This document shows, piece after piece, positions 36,305 to 49,100 of a DNA stretch of 64,000 nucleotides. Both the position numbers and the translations under genes were made by a program. The notes under the pieces were generated by a model, which was not told the DNA's origin, searched no databases, and saw nothing but the letters and a program-made list of their open reading frames with translations. This stretch comes from Atrina japonica (lineage: Eukaryota > Mollusca > Bivalvia > Pterioida > Pinnidae). The first letter of the stretch is position 1. Every line of letters starts with the position of its first letter. Location of the stretch: NCBI GenBank assembly GCA_030159075.1, contig BROG01000127.1, positions 1,179,501 through 1,243,500 on the forward strand. Direction: 5' to 3'.

Positions 36305-36752
36305 GACGTCTGTACCAATTGTGACGAGGATACACTCCTCGTGTTTCATTGGACTTGAATGTGGACTCACGGCGGGTGTGACCGGTCGACAGGGGATGCT
36401 TACTCCTCCATGGCACCTGATCCCACCTCTTGGTTTCCAGAGGTCCGTGTTTGTCCATTTTTACTGGATTTGTATCTATGTCCTGGACATCCTATTGATT
36501 TATACTTTGGTATCTGAAATTTTTATATTATTACAACATAATTATAAAGGTCACTCTAGTTGTAGCCCCCACTTGAATCAACCCACTTAAAACCTCATGT
36601 GTTTTTGTTTTGGTGTGTCTAGTGGTTCATTGTGCACAAAATGTCCTTGTAGCATGTATCTATTTACAACAATGCAAATTCGAAGAACTAAGAGCTCCCA
36701 CCCTTCCAACGGTGCATATAGGATATATATAATAGATAAATATCAGGTATTT

Positions 36753-36756
<4 letters not shown>

Positions 36757-36802
<46 letters not shown>
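36757..36802. repeat. (GA)n microsatellite
   Basis: Uninterrupted GA run of about 46 bp. Arg-Glu and Ser-Leu frames over it are artefacts. Confidence 0.97.
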
Positions 36803-36806
<4 letters not shown>

Positions 36807-36984
36807 CAAGGGCCGACAACTCTTTCTAAGAGATTGTGTTTCATCGAGTGAAATGTAGTACTGCCTGTTCGATAGTAGCTCGAATGATTACAGCGCCCTC
36901 TTCCGGTCAAAGTCCCTCCAGTTAATGTAGTGATCAAAGTGAGCGAAATGTAACGACAAGATTATTCGGGTTATTTCGATAGCT

Positions 36985-37225
36985 GTTGTTGACCCGCCTT
37001 TAATATCGATTATGACGAGGATTCATTCCTTGATTATTTTTATTGAACTCTGGACTCACGGCGGATGTGATCGGTCAACAAGGACTGCTTATGTATCCAT
37101 GACACCTGATCCCACCTCTAGATTTAATTTCAAAGATCCGCGTGTATCCAAATTTTCACCTGATTTGTATATTATCTCCTGAATCTTTTTACGCGATAAA
37201 TACCTTTGGTGTCTGTGAATATAAT
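36985..37225 (+). mobile_element. Diverged Naiad 3'-tail relic, plus orientation
   Basis: tgacgaggattcattcct, actcacggcggatgtgatcg, tgacacctgatcccacctct and cctttggtgtctgtga align with the tail at 36320-36530. A second, older tail therefore lies about 0.5 kb behind the younger one, in the same orientation. Confidence 0.7.
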
Positions 37226-37419
37226 ATTTACAAAAATCAACAGGTCTGTATTTTCTTGAAATCAGTTTCATTTATTGACTTAAAGTATATACATCGGACT
37301 TATGTGTAGGCCTAACGAAGTCAATGCAGTTAGATTGGTAAATATTTATTAGACGTGGCGATAAGCCTCCCATACTAAAACAAATCAAAGTTTTAAATTG
37401 GCACATAATTAAAAGTGCA

Positions 37420-37690
37420 TGAAGTTAGTTTGACGAGTGACGAATTGACAATGACGAAATGTTGTGAAGAGCGTGTGACGAGTGACAAAATATTGTGAAG
37501 TTAGATTGACGAGTGACGAATTGACGATTGACAAAATGTTGTGAAGTAAGTTTGGCAAATTAACGAATGACGAAACGTTGTGAAGTTAGTTTGACGAGTG
37601 ACGAATTGACAAGTGACGAAATGTTGTGAAGAGAGTTTCACGAGTGACGAATTATTGTGGAGTAAGCTTGACGAGTGACGAAATCAGTCA
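37420..37690. repeat. Tandem repeat, variable 20-48-bp units
   Basis: Multiple copies of tttgacgagtgacgaattga and gacgaaatgttgtgaag occur in a row, with indels that change the period. Confidence 0.85.
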
Positions 37691-37961
37691 TACTGCGATC
37701 ATGTGTGTCACTTGAGCGCGCCAACGGAGGTCGTGTGGCGCTGTTGAAGACCTTACGGCGCTGCTACGGTGACCCTACTTCGTTTCTACTGCGTGTATAT
37801 CAGAGCATGCACAAAGTACGCGCCGTCGCATGGCATTCTAGGTTTAAGTGGTGTCTACAAAATACTTACTCCAAAGAAAAAAATGTTGCTTCTCAGAAAT
37901 AAAGTTTCAAAGGAGTTTAAAACAGAAATCAGATGATAATGAATAGACTTTTTAATAAATA

Positions 37962-38140
37962 CAGTAAAACCTGCTATAGCGGCCACCTCTATATAAGGAT
38001 TACCTGTTTATAAAGGTCAGCTTTTTCAAGTCCCTTGACTGCATTCTTCAACTAAATTAAACCTGTGTATAAAGGTCACCTGCACATAAAGGTCAATATT
38101 TTCTGGTCCCTTGGGTGGCCCCTATATACAGGTTTTACTG
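37962..38140. mobile_element. MITE with TA target duplication
   Basis: cagtaaaacctgctatagcg at the left and ctatatacaggttttactg at the right are inverted repeats flanked by TA on both sides. Internal 'aaaggtca' blocks recur. It is of Tc1/mariner-like style. Confidence 0.8.
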
Positions 38141-38359
38141 TATATGAATTTTGACAAGAATTGACGCAAGCATTACTTTGTGACAGGTATTTGAACATTT
38201 ATGATTTAACATAGAAAGCGATGGGGAAATGGCGATAGTTGACTCACTTTTGGTATGGTGTTGTAACTGTTTTTAGGAAAATGGAAAAACATTTCAAGCT
38301 TTCAAACGAGGGGTACTTCAAACGGAGATAGGATTATGAGCTTTATGGTTGTTTTGGGG

Positions 38360-38571
38360 TCAGTCAAATAATAAATCTAAAAGTATAGCTGAAATCCATC
38401 TAAGAGTAACCACTGTAAAAGAATGACTATCTTGGCTTTAGAAAAAAAATGGATACATAGAAGTTAAAAAGAGACTGTTCAATGTCAAAATAAGAGTTAT
38501 ATATGCAGTTTCCATATATATAAATATAACAATTCTTCTAATATACGATGTAATACAATTACTCCGGACCT

Positions 38572-38617
<46 letters not shown>

Positions 38618-38950
38618 TATAAACATAATACCAATGTTAAATTGCTCAAGACGATCGTTTTTGTCAATTAGACTTCATCAGTTGAGCTCCAATTTGACAA
38701 AAAAAGGTTTTCTAAAGGAAAAGTGGTATAAGACAAGGCCAAAATATAAATTTAAATGCATAGTCAAATCCGTCTATGAGTAACCACTGTAAAAAGATGA
38801 CTGTCTTAGATTTTGAATTTAGAATTTAAATGGTGTTATCAGTGCCAAATTTTACTTTAGTATAAGATTATCAGCTGGTACCGAAATACCAGCTACTATG
38901 TTTATGTATACCTTCGGGGGCTCAAATGATCCACCAGCAGTGGCAACGAC
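38360..38950 (+). repeat. Dispersed ~346-bp repeat, about 1.5 units with (TA)n insertion
   Basis: The unit blocks (ccatctaagagtaaccactg, caagacgatcgttttt, gacttcatcagttgagctcc, caccagcagtggcaacgac) are in the usual order. A stretch with (TA)n at about 38576-38618 sits at the unit junction. Confidence 0.75.
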
Positions 38951-39339
38951 AAATCCGAATAGCAATCATAGAATCGCTACTTTCATTACTTGGACAATCA
39001 AGAGGGTCGTGGATTATTGTATTGACCTTTCATGCTTCTGGTCCTTTTGATTGGATGAATCATGTGGAACTATCCATTCAAAAACCAGCCTGTCATTTAA
39101 CCAATGATTTTAGTCATTATTTACAATTATGGCAGACATCAAGGTGCGAGTCGGTTTGCAAGTATTAACGACGACGAATTCTCAAGAATTGTATAGGAAA
39201 AGGAAAATCAAAACACCAGCACAAAACAGCTGTTTGAACATTTTGACCATACTTGCGTGAAAAAGTACAACTTGAAATACTGAGTTTGACTAGAACACAT
39301 TAAACTTGAATTGAGAATTCTTTTGTTTTAAAAGTTATT

Positions 39340-39450
39340 TTCTTTAGAAAATATAGATCTTTTATAAACTGGAGCTCAATTGATGAAGTCTATTTGACAG
39401 AAACGATCGTCTTGAGCATTATAACTTTGGTATTATGTTTATTATATAAT
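39340..39450 (-). repeat. Dispersed repeat fragment, inverted
   Basis: ggagctcaattgatgaagtc, acgatcgtcttgagcat and ctttggtattatgtttat are the reverse complement of the block at about 560-650. Confidence 0.8.
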
Positions 39451-41300
39451 AAAACAATGACTGAGTTTAGCTTCGTGTGATATGCCACACTTAACTTACG
39501 TCAATAATTGTATAATACATAGTTCTGTAGTAACTTGTTAAAGGAATTTTTGTACATAATAAACTAAATTGTGCTAAAATTGGTACGTGACATGAACAAA
39601 GGTTGTGAGTTATGATACACTAATACTATATAAACACTTTTACAGCAAAAGTAATTAGGGCAAAAAAAAGTTGCTGCTTGTATTATCTTAGATATAGGGA
39701 AATAGAGCAACATCCTATACATTTAAGAACAAATGTCATTTTCGCATTACTGTCTATATACAACCAGCAATGTATAAAGCCTAACATACATATCGCTGAT
39801 AAAACGATCTTTTTGAAAGTGTCCCCGACTTCATTTTTAAGTCTGTTTGCTTAAAATTCTGAACAATTATATTTAAGTACATACAAATTGCATTCTTAAC
39901 ATTTTTATTTGAACCTGGTTCTTATTTAGTAAGTTACGTGCATTTATTCTTGCTTGTTAAATTTTGTAACATTATTTCCTTCTTTGATCTTAGTAAATCA
40001 CTCCCAAGAAAAATTGTTGTACAGAAAATCCAGTTTCTTCCATAAATTTCTTCAAGTGATTTACGAAGAAAATAGGAAATAACTTGGTCAAATAACAAAC
40101 CCACGAGAATAATTTTACACAGAAAGTAATGGGAAAATGACGTTTGTTCATAATCTTATGGCACTTAACCGTAGTTGTTCTCAAACGGGACCTCAAAATA
40201 TCATTGTATCAACACATCTACCTCTGAATAATAAAGGAATCTACCTAAAAATAATATGGGCTCGCCTAAATTACTCTTTAGGGATGAATGGGTTTAATAG
40301 CAATGCATGGAGTTGAAATATTCACTCAATCAACGTCTCAAGCACATCTAAATACATGTATAAAGGGTTAAGTGAAGGTGATCCGTTTAATGTAATGGAA
40401 ACTTTCAACTTATCCTCACATTTTCCCAACCTGTTACAATTCAGTCATTTAACATTCAACTAAATAATCTACTGCGGTACGTTTGTTTAATGCGATACAA
40501 CATAAGGATATTCCATGAGGAACAAAATCGAAAAGGTGCAAATAAATGGAGGATAATAACGATGATCTGAGCTAATCTGAAAATTCCCTATTGTAGATAA
40601 TGGCAAGTGTAGTCCTATGATGAAGATTACCAGAAATCAGAAAAAAACGTGAATTTGTTCAATGATTTATAATAAACAACAAAAACGTTTTTTGTTAACT
40701 ATAAAAATGATATATTTACAGCTCAATTAATTCAATTAAAAATATGTTTCAAATACAAATTCAAATATGAATGTACAATAGAGGAAATGGTCAACATAAA
40801 ACAAAAAGCACGATAGAAATATTTCTTGAAATTAAAATGATGTTGAGCACTTCAGGAAGCACTGAAATTTTATGTCACAGGAACATCACATAACTTTGGG
40901 AATACCAATAGAAAGTTAGAAGTAATTTATGGTTACATATAATCTGTAAACCATCATACTACAGAGATTACTATATATCTTGGAAATGTTCGCCTTTTTT
41001 TACGAAAGAAAACATGCTCAACCTTACTATGGCAGTGATAAAAACTCTCTACAATGTATCATTTACGTATCATCAAAAACCCTGAAAGGTCAACGAGAAA
41101 AGGAAATAATTTTGTTGCATTCACTGACATGAAAAGTAGAAGTGACATTAAAAATATAATGAAATGACCTTGGGTCAAACTGAAGAACAAAGATTATGAA
41201 AAGTTATCAAAATGAAATGAACTCATTTAATGGTACATGATCAAATTAAAATCACAAAATACAGATCTACCCTCTTAATGATTTGAATTGGTGCATTGCC
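39451..41300. other. AT-rich intergenic stretch, nothing recognised
   Basis: No gene, RNA or repeat could be supported on either strand. Confidence 0.5.

Positions 41301-41304
<4 letters not shown>

Positions 41305-41334
<30 letters not shown>
41305..41334. repeat. (TA)n microsatellite, short
   Basis: About 30 bp of TA followed by cacatacatacata. Confidence 0.95.
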
Positions 41335-41340
<6 letters not shown>

Positions 41341-41501
41341 CATACATACAGAATAAATTGAACTCAAAGGGGGGAATAAATTTTCTTTCAAATAAATAGG
41401 GTTTTCATATAACAGCTATGTTATAATGCTAATAAAGAATTTGGGCTGAGGAACCAAAATCAATTCATATCAATCAAGCAGGATTTCAATATAAGTGGGT
41501 C

Positions 41502-41504
<3 letters not shown>

Positions 41505-41592
<88 letters not shown>
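41505..41592. repeat. (TA)n microsatellite, ~88 bp
   Basis: Uninterrupted TA run. Confidence 0.97.
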
Positions 41593-41596
<4 letters not shown>

Positions 41597-41999
41597 CACA
41601 TGTGTATCTAATCACACATATGTAGTTGGAAAGTTTTTCATCTTTACAAGTCTAAGGCAAGTTCTAGCTGGCAATGCAAACTTTAGTAATGAAATGGTAT
41701 CATTAAGAAAATGATACAGAAAAATGTAAAAATAAAATTCCATGTGTTGCTTTATATAATAATAATAATAAAAAAGATGATTTCAAATTTAATAACAAGA
41801 AAAAAAATATACTCTGCCAAATAGCAAAGGTTTTAGCACCTGATACAATGACATTGTCTTCTTAGCCGATTTTATCCCATGTTTATTGTTAGTCATAGTC
41901 TCTCATCAGCTTGTAACATTAATATTTGCATCTGTTCTTGATCTACGAGATAACACATTAGCAACTGTTTTTATTATATATACTATTTTAGCAACTTTT

Positions 42000-42740
42000 A
42001 CGTTAGCATTACCTCCTGATCTCACATGTAACACATTAGCATCTATTCTCCATCAAACATGTAACACATTAGCATCTATTCTCCATCACACATGTAACAC
42101 ATTAGCATCTATTCTCCATCACACATGTAACACATTAGCATCTATTCTCCATCACACACCTAACAAATTACGGTAACATTTGTTCTTGATCACACCTATA
42201 ACACATCAGTATCTGTTCTCCATCAAATGTGTAACACACTAGCCTCTGTTCTCCATCATACGTGTAACACCCTACAATTTGTTCATGATCAAACATGTAA
42301 CATATTAGCATTTGTTCTTGTTCACATGTGACTCATTAGCATGTCTTCTCCATCACATTGTAACACATTAACATTTTCTCTGGATCACACATTTAACACA
42401 TTAGCATCTATTCTTGATCACACGTGTAACACATTAGCTTCTATTCTTGATCACATGTGTAACACATTAGCTTCTATTCTTGATCACACGTGTAACACAT
42501 TAGCTTCTATTCTTGATCACACGTGTAACACATTAGCATCTATTCTTGATCACATGTGTAACACATTAGCTTCTATTCTTGATCACACATGTAACACATT
42601 AACATTTGTTCTTGTTCACATATGTTACTAATTAGTATGTGTTCTCATTCACATTTTTTCTTGATCAACCATTTAACACATTAGCAATTCCATCTGATCA
42701 TATATTAGCTACTGTTCTTGGTCACACATCTGTTCCAGCT
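42000..42740. repeat. Minisatellite, 33-bp unit
   Basis: The unit acatgtaacacattagcatc + tattctccatcac repeats, exactly at 33 bp around 42030-42160. A tattcttgatcac variant runs at about 42370-42620, with degenerate copies on either side. Because 33 is a multiple of 3, two plus-strand frames repeat an 11-residue peptide (NTLASILHHTC). It lies just beyond the stop codon of the MBD/F-box gene, which is on the other strand. Confidence 0.92.
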
Positions 42741-42830
42741 CATGTGTACTAGATAAAAATCTCACATTTACTGAAGGAACACATTGTTGTAAGGGTTGGA
42801 TTTAAACATAAATACACTTCATCGCATTGG

Positions 42831-43293
42831 CTATCTACTTTCCTCTTGCACACAGATAGTACTGTCTATCATTTTTGAGCTGTAAACTTTTATCTTGGCA
42901 TCTGGCAGTAATTTGGAGAGTTTTTCTGTGAACTGATACACGTTAATATACTCAGATAGAGGTACACTGTTGGTGTCAGTGTCGGCACAACTTTCAAGGG
43001 ATGAAAATGGAATCCACTCTACAGCTTTGTCCTGTTGACCTTTAGGACTGGAGTCCTCGTCATTATCAATTATGATAGAGGATTCCTTATCACTCACAAT
43101 TCCCCACTCCAATCTCTTAAGTTTAGTTAGTCCACTGACAACTTTTAGTGTATTGTTATTGACTTTTGCAGGATTCTCAGTAGATGTTACTGTATTCGGC
43201 CAAACAACCAAGGTTTTAAGATTGTCCAGTTCTTGTATGGGATTTTTAAGTTTTTCTGCTATTACAAACATGATTAATTCTAAGGTTTCTAAC
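42831..43293 (-). CDS. MBD/F-box gene, exon 14 (terminal, LRR); alternative 3' end
   Basis: It has 463 nt from acceptor ttattttcag to TAG. It encodes LETLELIMFVIAEKL, ELDNLKTLVVWPN and LTKLKRLEWG, continuing the LRR series, then an acidic tail and VQEESR. It requires entry in phase 2. Confidence 0.7.
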
Positions 43294-46072
43294 CTGAAAA
43301 TAACAATAAATATAATATTAGTATACAATATGCATCTCAACTTCTTGTAATCAACATTCACTCATATGGCTAATTCTCATCAATTTGTGGTTTCTTGTTG
43401 ATTCACAGGATCATAAATTGTGTGCATAAGTTTTTGTTTAAACAATTATCATTTGTTTACGATTAATTTCCGCTGAAACAACATCTGCTGCTTAAAAATA
43501 TGATGCAGTGTGTCAAAATATGTCAAAATACTGTATGGGTACCAAATATTACTAATGGTACCACAACAAGGAAGCTGTTCTATTTTAAGCACATAGTACA
43601 ACAGCATTTGATTGGTCAGTAATGAAAACATTCATGCCCCACGAATCAATGAGAACATCAACATGAAATACGGGGAATATGGTCTGTTTCAACAAAAAAC
43701 ATGTGGCCTATAAGGAATGGTTTTTTTAAAGAAAAGTAAAGCTGAATGATTTCATTTATCATCTGTAATACTTCTTTCATTTAAAAATAATTAATTTATT
43801 ATTTACATCGTGAAATCTGTTTTGCCCCACAAATAAAGAGAATAATACATAATACAATAAATGGGACTAATTCATGTACCATGTGATAAACGATAACGTT
43901 TGCGCGGCACTAGTATCTCCAATGGTGATGGAACGTAACTCTATGTAATCTTCACACTGAAATGACGTAACCGCGGGACATCTTCTGCTAGCGTCATTTC
44001 GTCACTGATAGAAAAAATAGTCCCGCAAAATCGTTATCGGGTATCACGTGGTACATGAATTAGTCCCACCGACTCTTGATTGGCTGATCATTTTGGCTAT
44101 TTACAATTATAATTTATCCTATCTGACCTCACTGAAAAGGCATGAATACAAAACAGTTTAAAAACGTGGCACTTTACCTACAGCTAGCAACATATCCACA
44201 ACGGCAGATACCGTATTCGACACAATAAGCACCCATATCCCTATAAGCATCCCTCCCTAATAGTTCAGATTTACTGATCAGTTTTTACACACGATCAAGT
44301 ATCTTTTCTAGCTGGTTGATGAGAAGATATGGACTAGAAAAATGTAAATAACAATCTATTTCAATCTCCCAGCAACAGAAGAATAAAGATATGTGTCCTA
44401 CAAGAATTTTACCAACATGCCATACAATTGTTTTATGTTAATTTGACTATTAATTAGTCTCAAAAAGAGCCAACCCCTTTTCTCTATTTTTTGCAGCGCT
44501 CTGGGCACCTAATGGGTCAAGTACGGTACAAGAACATTTTTTTGCACGTAAAACGGAAAGCGCTGTATTTCTGAGTTCAAGATCAAAATGAAGATCATAG
44601 TCATCTGTTGTCATCATGGTCTAACATTATGTGATACTCTAAACAGATTTATCACCTTGAACAGAGCAAAATGCAACAACTAAATCAAATGGTTGATGCA
44701 GACACACATCACCAATACACAGACAGTACTTCAGAATAAGACCAACAATAATCAAACAATGCCAAAAGATACATTAAACATGACGCTTAAAAGACTGATA
44801 AACATCTACTGCTAAGTTGTTTAACTTCATGGGGTGAAAATTTCACCTATTTCTGAAAGGAACTTATTCACAGGTATTAAATTTCAAGCAAGATAGGTTA
44901 CAAATTGTTTATCTGATTCTTCATAAGTGTAAGGTATTATATTCACAGGTATTTAATTTTGCGGTATTTTCTTTGCCCGCAAATACAGCAAAAATAAATC
45001 CCCCGGCGAATATATAAGCAACGATACAGTAATTTATCAGAAAAATCAGCTATGCTGCCAAGCCATTTGATTGTTCTATGATGTCTGTCTATAAGAATCT
45101 GAACTATTTTTTTGTACAAAGTAGAACTACATGTATATTCATCATGGTCTGTAATTATAGATCAGCTCAAAATTTAAACTATGACGTTCAGTTCTAAGGC
45201 TTCCTATACTAAACAGATAGCAGTTAGGATAGGTAAATACAAACTTCTTCAGATTGTGTAACATTTCCACCACTCCATCGCTACAAGTATCTCCTCCGGA
45301 CTCTAGTCTCAAACATCGGAGTTGGTGAAGCTTTCCTATGCAGGAATAAATCTGAAATTGATCAATAGATTTTCTAAAAAATAATCGGTCTACACTGACA
45401 AATTTATAGGAGAAATTAGATATATATATATAAGATTTCTGACAATAAGAAGTGAAAACGTTCTTAGAATCAACCCAAAGAACTTTTTGCAAAAGTAAGT
45501 AAGTCCACACAAAATATCTGGTGCAATGTTAACCCTTTGCCCCATGTAAACATTGTATATTACACTGCACCTCTTTTCAATTAAACTGAAGGAATTTTCA
45601 CATGTAATACCATTTATATCAATGTTTCAACCGATATATTCAGGATCACAGCCATCAAACTTATTGTGATCATCAGAATCATTGAAACTTCAAAGAAGAA
45701 TATCTTGAAATTCGGCCATGTTACCGTGTTATCAAAAAGATCCGCTTCATGAATATTAATTTTATGCACATATTTGAATGGACAGGGTATTCTTATTTCT
45801 CACTGGTTGAAACTAGGTCAACCAATATAAAAAGTTTTGGGTTTCCCACTAGATGACAGTTTTGAAACACACTATTTCTTGCAGAGAAAAATCAAGAGCT
45901 ATAAGTCGATGTATTCAGATGTTGCAGAAGCAGCAATGGTCATTGAATTGAAAAACATATAAAAGTTACTTGTATTGAAATAATGTAAGTGAGTCATACA
46001 ATGCTTCCATGGGGCAAAGGAGTAATATTTACTATATTTGCCGTGTTGATAAATCTGTGAATTTAAAAAAAA

Positions 46073-46142
<70 letters not shown>

Positions 46143-49100
46143 AAAAAAGGTTTATTATTTATGTTATGAATAAAATATCTCTCTTTTTGCTGCATATTAA
46201 TGGCATGTATCAAAGGGGGAGATAACTGTACAAAATATTACCATACCTCAGTTGACCAACCAACACAATCTCCTATTTCGAGAGTATGGAGTTGATGCAT
46301 GTTGGATAAAAACAATAGCTTGTGTTCTGGTACACCTTTCATTGTAGTTAGCGACTAAAATAAAATAAAAATTAAGGTAAACTGAAGTGAAAATAGAATA
46401 TTCAACGCAAAGTACACTGCAAAATTTTTACATAAAGTACACTGCAAAATTTTTATAATATTTTGAAAAATCTTTCTCTATAAAATTGATTACTTTATTC
46501 ACAGAAAAGTTGTGATATTTACAGTGTCATATTAGCAAATTTATTCTTCCTTATAAATATCATTATGGCTAAGCCTTGAGTAAAATCAGAAAGCTGCCTC
46601 TATGTACCAAATAACATCATGTTCATGGAGATGATTAAAATGACAGAATAACTTTCAAGACTTCAAATTTCCTCACTCTCACAATCAAACAAAGAAATTT
46701 CAACCCCTGATTAAATTTGTCTCGTTACTTACCAATTTTTCTAGATTCTTCAAAGATACTAGGTCAGACATTTGATCTTCTAGAGTAAATGTAGGAAGAG
46801 ATATACCAGCAACACCCCGTAATTGCAGCTCTCGAAGGTCTTTTAGAGAAGCAAATTTTCCAATATCTAATGGTGTTGTCCGTGTCCTAGATTTAACAAT
46901 AAACACTTGTGTCATTAAGACTTTAGACCTTTAAAACAAGTGACCTGTTATTCTGAGCAGGTTTCATCACATTCAGTACAAGATTTCTGACATTATTATG
47001 TCCAATCCAGTTTTATTTTGAATTCATTCTATTTATTTATTAAGTCCAGGGATTTTCCTAGGCCGTTTTGGGGCCTGTTTACAGGACCCATTCCCAATTA
47101 AAAAAAGAATGGCTTGCCAATGTATTTTCCTAAAAATACGAAAAAAATTCCCAATTTTCAATTAAAAAAAAAGAGTAAAGTATTTTTTTAAAATGTCTGG
47201 AATTAAATATTTCTTGTTTAGTTAAAATTTTGTATATTTTCCCATTTTTTCCAGCCCAGCATTTAGGAGAAGAAAAATTCCTGAAATATTTCCTTTAAAT
47301 TACAACTATTTCATATATAGTGCAACCTGGCTTTTAAGACCACCTGACTGACTGATTCAAAGCAGTCTGATTAGTGAGGTGGTCCCTTAATTAAGGTTCT
47401 CTACTTATAAGACATTTATTATGAGACTGAAAACTAGTGGTCTGAATTGTGAGGTGGTCTCCTACGCGAGGTGGTCTTTAGGTGAGGTTTAATTGTATTT
47501 TGATGTCTTACCAAATTTCATCATAACTGTAGTTACTGATCCACTGGGCTGTCAGAATTTCTAAGTGCAACATTCTTTCACAAATGGAATGTAGAATTGA
47601 AGCTGGCACCAGACCAAGATGAATGGCATTTACAGAGGCCAACATGGGTAACACAGACACTAGATTATTCCACATGCTGTTTTTATCATTGGTCTGTAGC
47701 CCTTTAAAATTCTGTAAAAAGATACGATATGATATGATACGAGTGATAATATCAATAGTTTGTGTGAACAGTAGAATGTTACACCTGTCTTACTTCAAAC
47801 ATTACTTACATGCACTTACAAAAAAAAACAAGTAACAGAACTAAGCCTCGGAGTTGACTTATCATCTTCCAATAATATTAAAGTGCTACAGAAGGCAGCG
47901 CTCCATGCAGGGTACAATCTTTACTAGTTAAATGGCTAGTGGAGAAAAGTTGTACTCACCATTCCAAGTTTTTACTAGCCAACCACTTTGAATTTAGAAG
48001 CTAAACTTTTCCAAGACTTTATTCAAACAAAAGATCTGCATTTTACAAAGTTACTCTTTCTGTCATATTTCACAAAGCTTCACACAGGCCTATCTGACAT
48101 TTACTTTTGCTCAGATTAGTACCAAGGTAACTTTCTCATAAAATCAACAACAGAAGTTCCAGCAGGGCTCAAACCAGCACCGACAAAAGATGAGAGGTTT
48201 CATGGTTTAAAAAGAGTGATGCTATATACAGGCTACAACATACCAGAAATTGTTGTAAACACAGGTTACGTTAAAAGGAATGATTGTTACCTGCAGGTTA
48301 CGATAACAATAATGAAGACTTAAAAATGAAATTCATCGAGAATGAAAAGGAAGTTACATGATTTGTATTTGTTGTAACCTCCACGTAACCTGAATGATTG
48401 TTCCCATGTTATTTTGTGGTCTGTCTATTAGGACTCATCTCAGAAGGTGCCATGTCGCTTGTTCTGGTGCAACCATTTTCTATAGATTTAGCACATTCTC
48501 AAATTATATTGATTTCCTCATAGTTTGTTTGCAGCGATACAACAAAGTACTTCCATTGACAAAAATGGAGACTTTAAAATCAATACATTGTCTTACAAGT
48601 ATGCTTACCAGACACTTTACAGCCCTAGCCAATAAAAACTGGACTGTTTTCTTCCAGTCTTGTACCTTGAGATTCTTAAATCTTACTTCTCTCCACTGCA
48701 AAAAAAAAAAATCAGTATTCATTAATGCAAATCAAATTTGACAAAAAGAAAATTGAAAGTCCATAAAAAGTCAATTTACAATGCTATGGATGAAAATTAG
48801 GTAGATACAATGCAAGCTAAGTCTGTGTCTTAAGAGTTTGATTTAAGGTGAAAATAAGGTGAGAACATACCAGTATGTTAATTTTCTTTTTTGAACACTT
48901 ATCTATGAAATGATTTAATGATCAACTCACCAAACATGGATGCATGGCAACTTGGTTCCAGGTCCGACAGACTAAACTTGCTCTACAAACAATGAAAAAA
49001 AAGTTTTATCAAAGATTACAAACCTCAGATAGCAACAACAGCAACATATTTAACATCCTCCCAATCACCTGAGTTGACCTCACCAAATCTTAACAACAAC

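Larger units (their letters stand above)
33508..36535 (+). mobile_element. Nearly complete Naiad-type (permuted) Penelope-like retroelement
   Basis: It carries an N-terminal GIY-YIG endonuclease, a CxC linker and a C-terminal telomerase-like reverse transcriptase, i.e. the permuted order described for the Naiad clade. The 3' end, ctgaaatttttatat, is shared with the copies ending at 7698 and 18653. The 5' end is not resolved: there is a TAA at 33505 and no ATG before the endonuclease. Two frameshifts, an internal (TA)-rich expansion (about 36208-36239, absent in the other copies) and a 2-nt deletion near 36340 make it inactive. No hammerhead ribozyme was recognised. It lies between the asparaginase pair and the MBD/F-box gene. 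Confidence 0.88.

Noticed and set aside
36291..36590. 99-codon frame after the Naiad RT as an independent gene
   Set aside because: It is the frameshifted 3' tail of the Naiad element. In the other copies the same sequence is in line with the RT frame beyond a TGA.
38926..39168. 80-codon plus-strand frame near a dispersed repeat
   Set aside because: It begins inside the ~346-bp repeat and has no recognisable domain or splice context.
42341..42631. CRISPR-like regular array, or a real repeat protein with 11-residue units
   Set aside because: The 33-bp units are contiguous without spacers, the genome is eukaryotic, and the frame is open only because the period is a multiple of three.
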